From DASZVB01 sp035545855 (GTDB lineage: Bacteria; Myxococcota_A; Polyangia; Polyangiales; Polyangiaceae), in NCBI GenBank assembly GCA_035545855.1, contig DASZXK010000016.1, forward strand, positions 48,864 to 112,863: a stretch of DNA of 64,000 nt, written 5' to 3'. The number at the start of each line of letters is the position of its first letter. Position 1 is the first letter of the stretch. Shown here piece by piece: positions 7,043 to 14,633 of this stretch. The notes under the pieces are model-generated. The model was not told where the DNA came from. It ran no database searches and saw nothing but the letters and a program-made list of their open reading frames with translations. The position numbers and the translations under genes are program-made.

Positions 7043-10000
7043 ATGCCCATGTTCTCGTCTCGGCTCCGCGTCGTCGTCGTCGGTGTCTTCGCTTTCGGAT
7101 GCACGACGTCGGGTCTCGACTCTCTGGCGGGTGGTGCCTCGACGCCCGACGCGGGCTCATCGCACGCTGGCGCGGGATCCGGCGCATCGCCAGGGAACAC
7201 CGGGGGCGGCGGATCGCCGGACGCCGGATCGCATCCCGGAAGCGGCGGTCTCGGCGCCGGTGGCGCGCCCTCCGCGGGAGGACATAGTGGTGCGGGCGGA
7301 GCGGTCGCCGCACTCGACGGAGGCGTCGCGGACGGTTCGAGTGCCGGCGGCGCGGACGCGGGTCCCGGCGACACGAGCGCGGTCGCGAGCGCGGGAGCTC
7401 CCTGTTCCCCCGACGGCGCGCAGGCGTGTGCCGGACACGCGCAGAAGACGCCTCTTGCTTGCCAGGGCGGCACCTGGGTCGCCGGAACGGCGTGCAGCGC
7501 GACGGAAAACTGCGACACCACTCCGGGCACCACCGCCGGCACGTGTCAGACGATCGTTCCGGTCTGTGACGGCGCGGCGGGCGGAATGCGCTTCTGCCAG
7601 GGCAGCGACGCGATCGAGTGCGGCGTCGACCTCGTGAGCACGATGCGCATCGAGACGTGCGCCTTCGTCTGCAAGGATGGAGCGTGCATCGGAGAGTGCG
7701 TCCCGGGCACGCGGCGATGCGACGGGTTCTCGCCCGAGACCTGCGACGAGAACGGGACGTGGGCGACGGGAGCGGCGTGCTCGACGGTCTGCACCGGTGG
7801 CGCGTGCGCCGGTTCGTGTTCGCCGGGCGCCGCGCAGTGCAACGGCGCGGTCACGCAGACTTGCGACACCGACGGGAACTGGCAAGACGGTGCGAGCTGC
7901 GCAGGGCAGGCGTGCATCTCGGGCGTGTGCACTGGCGACTGCGCGCCCGGGACGACGCAGTGCTCGAACAACGGCGTCCAGACGTGCGGAGCCGACGGAA
8001 AGTGGAGTCTGCCGGTGGCGTGCGAGAACCAGGCGTGCGTCGCCGGGGCGTGCACGGGAAGTTGCCTGCCCCTCGACAAGCAGTGCGTGAACGGCGGCGT
8101 CCAGACCTGCGGAGCGAGTGGCCAGTGGGGCACGGTCGTGCCTTGCACGAATCAAGCATGCGTCGCTGGAGCGTGCGTCGGCAGCTGTGCGCCGGGGACG
8201 AAGCAGTGCAGTGGACTCACCCCGCAGACCTGCGACGACGGCGGCAAGTGGCAGAGCGGCGCGGTGTGCGCGAACGTGTGCAGCGGGGGCGCGTGCGGCG
8301 GCACGTGCCGCCCCGGCGCGAAGCAGTGCAACGGGTTCGTCACCCAGACGTGCGACGTGAACGGCTCCTGGCAAGACGGAGCGACGTGTACGAACCAGGC
8401 GTGCGTCGCCGGCTCGTGCACGGGCGTGTGCACCCCCGGAGCGAGGAAATGCTCGAACAACGGCGTCCAGGTGTGCGGCTCGGACGGCCAATGGGGCGCC
8501 GCCACCGCGTGCGTTGCCTCCGCCTGCGTATCCGGGGCTTGCGCGGGAGTGTGCGTCCCGGCATCGACGCAGTGCTCGAACAACGGCGTCGAGACGTGCT
8601 CCGCGAGCGGCCAGTGGAGTGCCGCGCAGGCTTGCACGAATCAGGCCTGCGTGAACGGCGTCTGCGCCGGGTCGTGCGTGCCGGGGACGAAGCGGTGCAG
8701 CGGGCTCACTCCGCAAACGTGTGACGCCACGGGCACGTGGCAGAACGGGACGGTCTGCGCGAACGTCTGCAGCGCCGGCGCCTGCTCCGGAACGTGCAGT
8801 CCGGGCACGAAGCAATGCAACGGTCAGACGACTCAGACCTGTGATTCGACCGGGACGTGGAAGGACGGAGCAACGTGCGCGAACCAGGCCTGCGTCTCGG
8901 GTTCGTGCACCGGCGTGTGCATGCCGGGCGCGAAGCAGTGCTCGAACAATGGAATCCAGACCTGCGGTGCGAACGGCCAGTGGGGCGTCGAGTCGCCGTG
9001 CGTCGCGTCTGCCTGCGTCGCAGGCGTCTGCACCGGCGTGTGCGTCCCCGCGGCCACGCAGTGCTCCGGAAACGGCGTCCAGACGTGCTCGGCGAGCGGC
9101 GCCTGGAGCGCGACGGTCGCGTGCGCGGCGAACACCGAGACGTGCTCGAATGGCGCCTGCGTCCCGTGCGGGGCGGGCACGCTCGACTGCGACGGATCTC
9201 CCACGAACGGCTGCGAACGCGCCGAGAACCTCGACTCGAGCTGCGGGACGACGTGTCCGACGGCGACCTGCACGACCGCTCAGACGTGCGTTGCTTCCGC
9301 GTGCACCGCGTGCGGCGCGGGCACGCTGGACTGCGACGGAAACGCACAGAACGGGTGCGAGACCAACCCGGACACGAGCTCCGCGAACTGCGGCGCCTGC
9401 GGCTCCGTGTGCGGGGGGAAATGCGTCGAGGGTCTCTGCTTCGGATACGTGCCGACGAATTTCGACCCGACGGGACTCGATCCCCTAGCGTCCTCGAGCA
9501 CGACGCTCCTGAACTGCGGAGTCTCGACCTTCGACTCGACCACCCTGACATTCGGCAACTGGTGTGGTCAGACCCCGCCGACGCCGGTCACGCGAACGCA
9601 GCCGGGCGGGCCCGACGTCGTCATCGTCCCCGTGCGGAACTTCACCTTGGCGAGCGGCAACACACTCCAGCTCACGGGCGGAAGCCCGGTGATCTTCGCC
9701 GTGTTCGGGAACGCGACGCTCGCGGGCATCGTCGACGCGAGCGCGAGCGGGACGACGCCCGGCCCGGGCGGCAACGTGAGCTGCGGCACGAGCCAGGGCG
9801 GCAACGGCACCGGCAGCACCGCGAGAAACTACGGAGCGAGCGGCGGAGGCGGTGGCGGCTTCGGAACGGCCGGTGGCAAGGGCGGAGACGCCAACACCGA
9901 TCATTGCTGCGGCGGGAGCAATTCGACGGCACCGGGCGGCATCTCCGGCGCGACGCGCGGGACCGCCTCCGAGAGCCCTCTGCTCGGAGGCTGCGCGGGC

Positions 10001-10387
10001 GGAATGGCGGGCGGTTGCTCCACCGCGGGCGGCGCGGGTGGGGGAGCCATCCAGTTCTCCGTGTCGGGTGCCCTGACCGTCAGCGGCACCGTGCGCGCGA
10101 ACGGTGCGGCAGGCGCTCTGGCGTGCGGAGCGAGTGACGAAGGAGGCGGCAGCGGAGGGGGATCGGGAGGCGGGATCCTCCTCGAGGGCAGCACCCTGAC
10201 GACGACCGGCAGCACCATCCAGGCTAGCGGCGGTGCGGGCGGACCGGACGGCGGCTACTTCCACTGCTCGAACGGACCGTCGGGCTCCACGAGTGCGTCC
10301 AATGCGGGCGGCAACGGTCAGAACTGCGTCGGCGGGAGCCCCGGTGGCGGCGGTGGCTACGGCCGGATTCAGAAGCTGGATCGCTAG
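7043..10387 (+). CDS. Giant Cys-rich repeat lipoprotein with glycine-rich C-terminal domain
   Basis: 1114 residues. The signal segment VVVVGVFAFGC suggests lipidation at the Cys. A Gly/Ala/Ser linker follows to about residue 125. Residues 219-708 are twelve tandem modules of 40-42 residues, each with six or seven cysteines (pattern C-PG--QC-NGVQTC--dGqW----C-NQACV-GxC-G). Two CGAGTLDCDG modules and an NCGACGSVC motif come next. The last 310 residues (from about 9450) are Gly/Ser/Thr-rich and resemble a beta-helix or adhesin-like surface domain. No catalytic motif was seen. The protein is probably an extracellular, disulfide-rich adhesin or matrix component. ATG 7043 is chosen because it places the hydrophobic segment at the N-terminus; 7001 is possible. 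Confidence 0.85.
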   Translation: MPMFSSRLRVVVVGVFAFGCTTSGLDSLAGGASTPDAGSSHAGAGSGASPGNTGGGGSPDAGSHPGSGGLGAGGAPSAGGHSGAGGAVAALDGGVADGSSAGGADAGPGDTSAVASAGAPCSPDGAQACAGHAQKTPLACQGGTWVAGTACSATENCDTTPGTTAGTCQTIVPVCDGAAGGMRFCQGSDAIECGVDLVSTMRIETCAFVCKDGACIGECVPGTRRCDGFSPETCDENGTWATGAACSTVCTGGACAGSCSPGAAQCNGAVTQTCDTDGNWQDGASCAGQACISGVCTGDCAPGTTQCSNNGVQTCGADGKWSLPVACENQACVAGACTGSCLPLDKQCVNGGVQTCGASGQWGTVVPCTNQACVAGACVGSCAPGTKQCSGLTPQTCDDGGKWQSGAVCANVCSGGACGGTCRPGAKQCNGFVTQTCDVNGSWQDGATCTNQACVAGSCTGVCTPGARKCSNNGVQVCGSDGQWGAATACVASACVSGACAGVCVPASTQCSNNGVETCSASGQWSAAQACTNQACVNGVCAGSCVPGTKRCSGLTPQTCDATGTWQNGTVCANVCSAGACSGTCSPGTKQCNGQTTQTCDSTGTWKDGATCANQACVSGSCTGVCMPGAKQCSNNGIQTCGANGQWGVESPCVASACVAGVCTGVCVPAATQCSGNGVQTCSASGAWSATVACAANTETCSNGACVPCGAGTLDCDGSPTNGCERAENLDSSCGTTCPTATCTTAQTCVASACTACGAGTLDCDGNAQNGCETNPDTSSANCGACGSVCGGKCVEGLCFGYVPTNFDPTGLDPLASSSTTLLNCGVSTFDSTTLTFGNWCGQTPPTPVTRTQPGGPDVVIVPVRNFTLASGNTLQLTGGSPVIFAVFGNATLAGIVDASASGTTPGPGGNVSCGTSQGGNGTGSTARNYGASGGGGGGFGTAGGKGGDANTDHCCGGSNSTAPGGISGATRGTASESPLLGGCAGGMAGGCSTAGGAGGGAIQFSVSGALTVSGTVRANGAAGALACGASDEGGGSGGGSGGGILLEGSTLTTTGSTIQASGGAGGPDGGYFHCSNGPSGSTSASNAGGNGQNCVGGSPGGGGGYGRIQKLDR
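7697..9166 (+). repeat. Three tandem copies of a 489-bp four-module block
   Basis: Within the Cys-rich gene the twelve modules fall into an A-B-C-D order repeated three times. Blocks begin at the Cys codons at 7697, 8186 and 8675 and end at 9166, with lengths 489, 489 and 492 bp (163, 163 and 164 codons). A modules (1, 5, 9) share G--P-TC and end --VC-xGAC. B modules share TQTCD and a W-DGA-like segment. C modules carry C-NNGxQ or NNGVQ. D modules in blocks 2 and 3 share TCSASG-W. The copies differ at many positions, so the duplication is old. Confidence 0.85.
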
Positions 10388-10630
10388 GCGCGCAGCGACC
10401 CGCGGCGCGCCCGGTACGAACAGACGGGGCGATTCAGCCTCCGTCGGCCACACGAGGATCGTGGCGACCTGGGCCTCGGCAAGCTGCGCGCCGGAGTCGA
10501 AGCGATCGCCACGCTCGAGCAAAAGCGTGCAGCGCTCAGGGCCGCCCTCGACGAAGGTGAGGCGAGCCGCGTATTCGACGGCGACGCGTTCGCGAGCGTT
10601 CGAGCCGAGCTCGGCCTAGCGCGACGGTAA
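10388..10630 (+). pseudogene. Remnant of a ParD-like antitoxin gene
   Basis: The frame following the TAG of the Cys-rich gene stays open for 80 codons to TAA at 10628-10630 and has no ATG. Its last half reads as the C-terminal half of a CopG/ParD-type antitoxin: KLRAGVEAIATLEQKRAALR followed by AALDEGEASRVFDGDAFASV. The N-terminal ribbon-helix-helix half is not recognisable, apart from a possible RYEQTGRF trace, and no ParE toxin gene follows. A decayed toxin-antitoxin locus is the likeliest reading. The resemblance is by eye only. Confidence 0.45.
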
Positions 10631-10670
10631 CGGGACCGGTGGCGTACCGGTTCACGAGGCGTCATCTCGG

Positions 10671-10910
10671 ATGCGAGCGTGCTGGCGGCTTCTCATCGTT
10701 GCCGTTGCTTGCATCGCGTGCGGTCACAAGCGGGAGGCCCATTCGCCGCGCCGAGGCGATTCGTGTGCCTCGTGTCCGCCCGGCACTCACCGTGAGCGGG
10801 ATGTGATGGTCAAGGATCCGAAGACGGGGAAGGTAGCGTGTCACCCGACGCCTGACCGGCGGCTGCGACGGCGCGCGGATCGAGCACCTGATAGGATTCG
10901 GGCACCGTGA
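10671..10910 (+). CDS. Small putative lipoprotein
   Basis: 79 residues. A hydrophobic N-terminus (LLIVAVACIAC) could be a lipoprotein signal, followed by a short Cys-containing segment CASCPPGTHRERDVMVKD and an Arg-rich tail. The last 100 bp overlap the 3' end of the convergent gene 10810-11628, so the Arg-rich tail may be a read-through of a decayed end. No family recognised. Confidence 0.45.
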   Translation: MRACWRLLIVAVACIACGHKREAHSPRRGDSCASCPPGTHRERDVMVKDPKTGKVACHPTPDRRLRRRADRAPDRIRAP

Positions 10911-11628
10911 AGAGCGATTCGGGGACGAGCGTCGTCTGGATTCGAACGACCTCCAGCCTGAGACGCTCGACTCCGTCGGCCCCCATGTCGACGACCCGTA
11001 GCGGTAGATGAGATCCATCGAACACGTCGCGCATCCAGGGCTGGGCGTACGGCACGCCGGCGAGGACTGGACGCAACCACGGAGCGGGTTCCGCCGCCAC
11101 ACACATGTTGCCGTGCTCGCCTGGTCCGTTCAGCTCCCAGAGCTGGCACCGGCGATCTGCCATTTCCTCCCACTTTCCCGTCTTCTCGACGGCGATCTTC
11201 CCCATCCGACCGTCGTGGACACGGGCGGCCGGGGTCTGCGTTCGCAACCACTTCAAGTCCACCACCGTCACTCGCCTCTGCCGATCGGAGATGGCGAGCA
11301 TCCGATCGCCGTCCCAATCGAACAGCATTCGGTCCGCACCCGAGAATTCCGCGGGTTGGTCCGGGCTTGCCGCGAACACGCCGACATTACCCCGAAGGCG
11401 CAGGATCCCGGTCGCCGTCGGAGCGCCGGCGACGGACCAATGGACCTCGACTTCAGTCGCGCTCGACACGCGAGGCGCTGCCGTCGCGGTTTCCCTTGCT
11501 GGGGCGCTGGGCGCGGGGGCCGACGAAGGTGATGGGGAAGGCGTTGGCTCGGGCCGCTTCTGGCAGGCCACCCACGCGAACTGCGAGAGGCATGTGAGGA
11601 CGCAAACGGTCGCGCGCGAGGCTCTCAT
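10810..11628 (-). CDS. Putative lipoprotein, DUF4412-like
   Basis: 272 residues. The signal peptide ends FAWVAC, consistent with lipidation. A Pro/Ser/Ala-rich spacer of about 30 residues leads to a beta-rich domain. DRMLFDWDGDRMLAISDRQR and RCQLWELNGPGEHGNMCVAA resemble the DUF4412 layout (a bound-metal or ligand state protein with a C-W-x-V segment). The function is unknown. ATG 11628 is preferred to 11676 because it places the signal at the N-terminus. Confidence 0.65.
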   Translation of the reverse strand: MRASRATVCVLTCLSQFAWVACQKRPEPTPSPSPSSAPAPSAPARETATAAPRVSSATEVEVHWSVAGAPTATGILRLRGNVGVFAASPDQPAEFSGADRMLFDWDGDRMLAISDRQRRVTVVDLKWLRTQTPAARVHDGRMGKIAVEKTGKWEEMADRRCQLWELNGPGEHGNMCVAAEPAPWLRPVLAGVPYAQPWMRDVFDGSHLPLRVVDMGADGVERLRLEVVRIQTTLVPESLFTVPESYQVLDPRAVAAAGQASGDTLPSPSSDP

Positions 11629-11731
11629 GACGAGTGGCCGGTACCTCGGTTGGGGCTGCGCATCACGCTCTCGCAACGCTCGATCTCATCGCAGGCTCGG
11701 GATGCGCCGCCCGGTGCCCAATTCGTGCGCC

Positions 11732-14335
11732 TCAGGGACAGAAGCCCCCGCCGGTTCCCTGGACGTTCACGGTCACGCTGTCCGTGGCACTCGCCCCCGT
11801 CGAATCGCGGACCGTGAGCACGATGGTGTCCTGACTCGGACAGGATTGTGAGACGGCGGCGTAGGAGGACGACTGGAGGTCGATCTGGCACGGGCCCCCG
11901 TTTGGCCCGCTGCAGCCGCCCCCGTTCACGTCCAGCCCATCGACCGACCAGTCGAAGAAGTTGATGCCGTTCGGTCCGGAAGCGAATCCGTCCAGGCTGA
12001 CCGTCTCACCGCCCTGAACCTGTTGCCCATTGACCGGAGACGTGATTCGAACCGTCAGCGTCTGCGCCGGCGGCGGAGCCGGGTCGACCATGACGGGGAA
12101 CGTCTTGCTCCCGCCGAACACGGCGAACGTCACCGACGTTTCGCCGGTCTGGTCGAACGTGAACGTGAAGACGCACACTTCCGTTCCAAACGGCGGTTCG
12201 GGCTGGAACGGGCCGTCGCCCTGCTGCCAGAGCCCGCACTGCGTCACGCCCGGTTCGTTCGGATCCGTGGTAGCCGAAGCGAAGGTGACGGGGACTCCGA
12301 CCTGGGCGTGGATGAAGCCATCCGACTGCACGACGGGCTCCGACAAGGCGATGTCCGGCGCCAGGTCCGTCCCTTCGACCTCCACGTAGCGAACGACCGC
12401 CAGGCCTTGGCTGTCCGCGCCCATCGCCGTGAACGTGGCCGGCCCGATGTTGGCCAGCGACTCGGGGCGGGACAGATCCACACCCTGGAACGCCCACGGA
12501 TAGAAGGGGGTATTGGCGCCCAGCTGGTTGTCCGGCAACGCCAGGGACCACGTCAGCCCGAGTGCCAGAGAGCCGTCGTCCTGGTCGCCGGAGAACGTCC
12601 GGATGTAGTCGTTGTAGGGGATTCCGTACGGTAGCTCCCCGATGAGGTCGAAGGCAGGCGCTCCCGCTGCGGGAGACGCCGGGTCCGCAGGCGCGGGTGC
12701 GACGAAGTCCAGGGTCGGCGGGTGGTTGGCTTCCTGAACGCTCGCCGTGTAGCTGGATCCGTTCCGCTGCGGCGTACACATCGACTGCGTCAGCGAAGGC
12801 TGTCCCAACGCGGACAGGGCAGCGAACAGCGTGTACCCGGACGTCACTGTGCCTGGCGCCGCTGGCGTGCCGGAGAACCAGACGAGCTCGACCGCATCCG
12901 GGCGAACGTTCAGCTTCTCCGCCCTGGGAACGTACTGACAGACATTCGTGTTGGCAGGCACGCTATAAGGCAGGTTCTGGAAATCCGCCGCGCACTGGGC
13001 CGGTAGGGGGGCACAGCGATAGTTTGCCGCATCCGTGGCCTGGGCGTGGACCGTGGCGAGAGTCGCGGCGCTTGCGCCCAGCTGAGTCCCTCCGGCTGCC
13101 GAAAGGGAATCGAGCAGCGGCATGACGGCGCCGGAAGCCGTCGTGCAATCCGCCGCGCTGTTGCACGTCTTGACTGAGAGCGCGCTCAAGTTCGTCAAGT
13201 CAGGAAGCGGCACGATCTGACACTGCGAAGGATCATTCGCCGGGTCCGAGATGCCGGCCGTGACTTGATCGCTAATGCGGCTCTTGATCGTGTCACTCGG
13301 ACAGATCGTCACGGCGACGTCCAACCCCGGGAGGATGCACACCCCGAATACCTTGAGGAGACAGTCGAACTGAACGCGAACCCCGCAGCCCCCCACTCCG
13401 GGGCTCGAAAAGTCTTCTTTGACGTCAATACGGAGGTCGTCGCTCGCGGTATCGAGCCCGACTAGTCCGCCGGACAGTTTGACCGGCACCGCGGCGCGAA
13501 CGGACCAGTCGTAGTCGGGTACCTCGACAGACACGAGGGGCGGCAAGACGGGAATGTCCAGGTTCACGTCGGCCGTGCCCGACGCGCTGGCGAGCACTCC
13601 GCCCGTGACATTGGTGTTGATCTCGTCGACTCCGGGCCCCCGAAGGAAGGACGTGGCGGCGAACGTACTCAACTTCGGAGTCGCGACCGTCACGTTGACG
13701 TATAGCCCGCCCGCGCCTGGAAACCCGAACAGTTGGAAGGGGAACGTCACCTTCTTGAGCGGGGGTGGCTTGATCTGATCGACCGGCAGCGCCTGCACGA
13801 ACGAGCACGGGCCGTCGTAGTATCGAATCAGAGCGCCGATCCGATCGAGCCCCCCGAAGAGCGGCGCGACGTGCACGTTCCGCCCGACCTGCTCGACAGG
13901 GGTCAGGTCATACAGCCCGAGCCCCAACTGCGGAGCGACGTCGTTTGCCCCAAGGGACCACGCACTCATCAGGCTGTCGTAGCGATTCGAAGGGTCATAG
14001 AAGAGGACGAGCGCGCCCGTGTCGGCGGCTGCCGCCGACGGCTTGTAGGAGAGCACGCCGCCCGAGTCGCAAATGGGCCTGGTGCCGGTCGCCGCCTGAC
14101 ACGCGACGCGTCCGTCCGCGTCGAACCACTGAGTGTCGGTCGCGCCGCCCAGCGGCTGCTGGGTGTTGGGGTTATGACTGCCGGGCGAGTCTGGAACGTC
14201 GACGAAGGCGATGCCCTGCCCGCGACTGTCCGTCACCGCCAGTGGGCTTGCGTGACTCGAGATCCCGGACGCGATCGTGCAAGCCCCTATGCACGCACCC
14301 AGCGCCCAGCGCCGTACCAAAGACGTCTGCACCAT
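11732..14335 (-). CDS. Large secreted protein with Ig/PKD-like C-terminal domains
   Basis: 867 residues. A signal peptide occupies about residues 1-30 (cleavage near SSHASPL). The body contains paired cysteines and beta-rich segments with no catalytic motif. The final 100 residues, from about TLTVRITSPVNGQQVQGGE, look like a bacterial Ig-like/PKD domain (FFDWSVDGLDV, IVLTVRDSTGAS, ATDSVTVNV). It is probably exported to the periplasm or surface. Divergent from the lipase gene at 14634; the 298-bp spacer would hold both promoters. Exact function unknown. Confidence 0.75.
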   Translation of the reverse strand: MVQTSLVRRWALGACIGACTIASGISSHASPLAVTDSRGQGIAFVDVPDSPGSHNPNTQQPLGGATDTQWFDADGRVACQAATGTRPICDSGGVLSYKPSAAAADTGALVLFYDPSNRYDSLMSAWSLGANDVAPQLGLGLYDLTPVEQVGRNVHVAPLFGGLDRIGALIRYYDGPCSFVQALPVDQIKPPPLKKVTFPFQLFGFPGAGGLYVNVTVATPKLSTFAATSFLRGPGVDEINTNVTGGVLASASGTADVNLDIPVLPPLVSVEVPDYDWSVRAAVPVKLSGGLVGLDTASDDLRIDVKEDFSSPGVGGCGVRVQFDCLLKVFGVCILPGLDVAVTICPSDTIKSRISDQVTAGISDPANDPSQCQIVPLPDLTNLSALSVKTCNSAADCTTASGAVMPLLDSLSAAGGTQLGASAATLATVHAQATDAANYRCAPLPAQCAADFQNLPYSVPANTNVCQYVPRAEKLNVRPDAVELVWFSGTPAAPGTVTSGYTLFAALSALGQPSLTQSMCTPQRNGSSYTASVQEANHPPTLDFVAPAPADPASPAAGAPAFDLIGELPYGIPYNDYIRTFSGDQDDGSLALGLTWSLALPDNQLGANTPFYPWAFQGVDLSRPESLANIGPATFTAMGADSQGLAVVRYVEVEGTDLAPDIALSEPVVQSDGFIHAQVGVPVTFASATTDPNEPGVTQCGLWQQGDGPFQPEPPFGTEVCVFTFTFDQTGETSVTFAVFGGSKTFPVMVDPAPPPAQTLTVRITSPVNGQQVQGGETVSLDGFASGPNGINFFDWSVDGLDVNGGGCSGPNGGPCQIDLQSSSYAAVSQSCPSQDTIVLTVRDSTGASATDSVTVNVQGTGGGFCP

Positions 14336-14633
14336 GTTTGCCTCCTGCTGCCTGCCCGCACGCGACCCAACGACCCAACCCGCGGACAGGCTAGTTTGGG
14401 CAGGCCACTCGGGTCAAGCTGGACTTGCGGAGGCCGGTGAACGGACCCCCGTTCGCCGGACCCGACGCGGCAGATCCGTGCATGACGGCGGCAAGAGGTT
14501 CGTCGCGCCGAAACTTCTCGGCACGCTGGCATGCTGGACCGTGTGGGTGGCGAGCGCGCGGAGCGGAGCGGCTGTACGCGGGGGGGATCGTTGCGGTACC
14601 CTTTTGGGATTGTCTCCGAGACTGGAGCCCCGA
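14336..14633. other. Divergent intergenic region, nothing specific recognised
   Basis: 298 bases between the secreted Ig-like gene and the lipase gene. A near-tandem CGACCCAA repeat occurs around 14363-14378. No convincing promoter, riboswitch or small gene was seen. The plus-strand frame through this region continues from the lipase gene but does not look coding. Confidence 0.4.

Noticed and set aside
14277..14633. 119-residue N-terminal extension of the lipase frame
   Set aside because: No signal or domain in the added part; ATG 14634 has GGAG at the proper distance and gives a lipobox.
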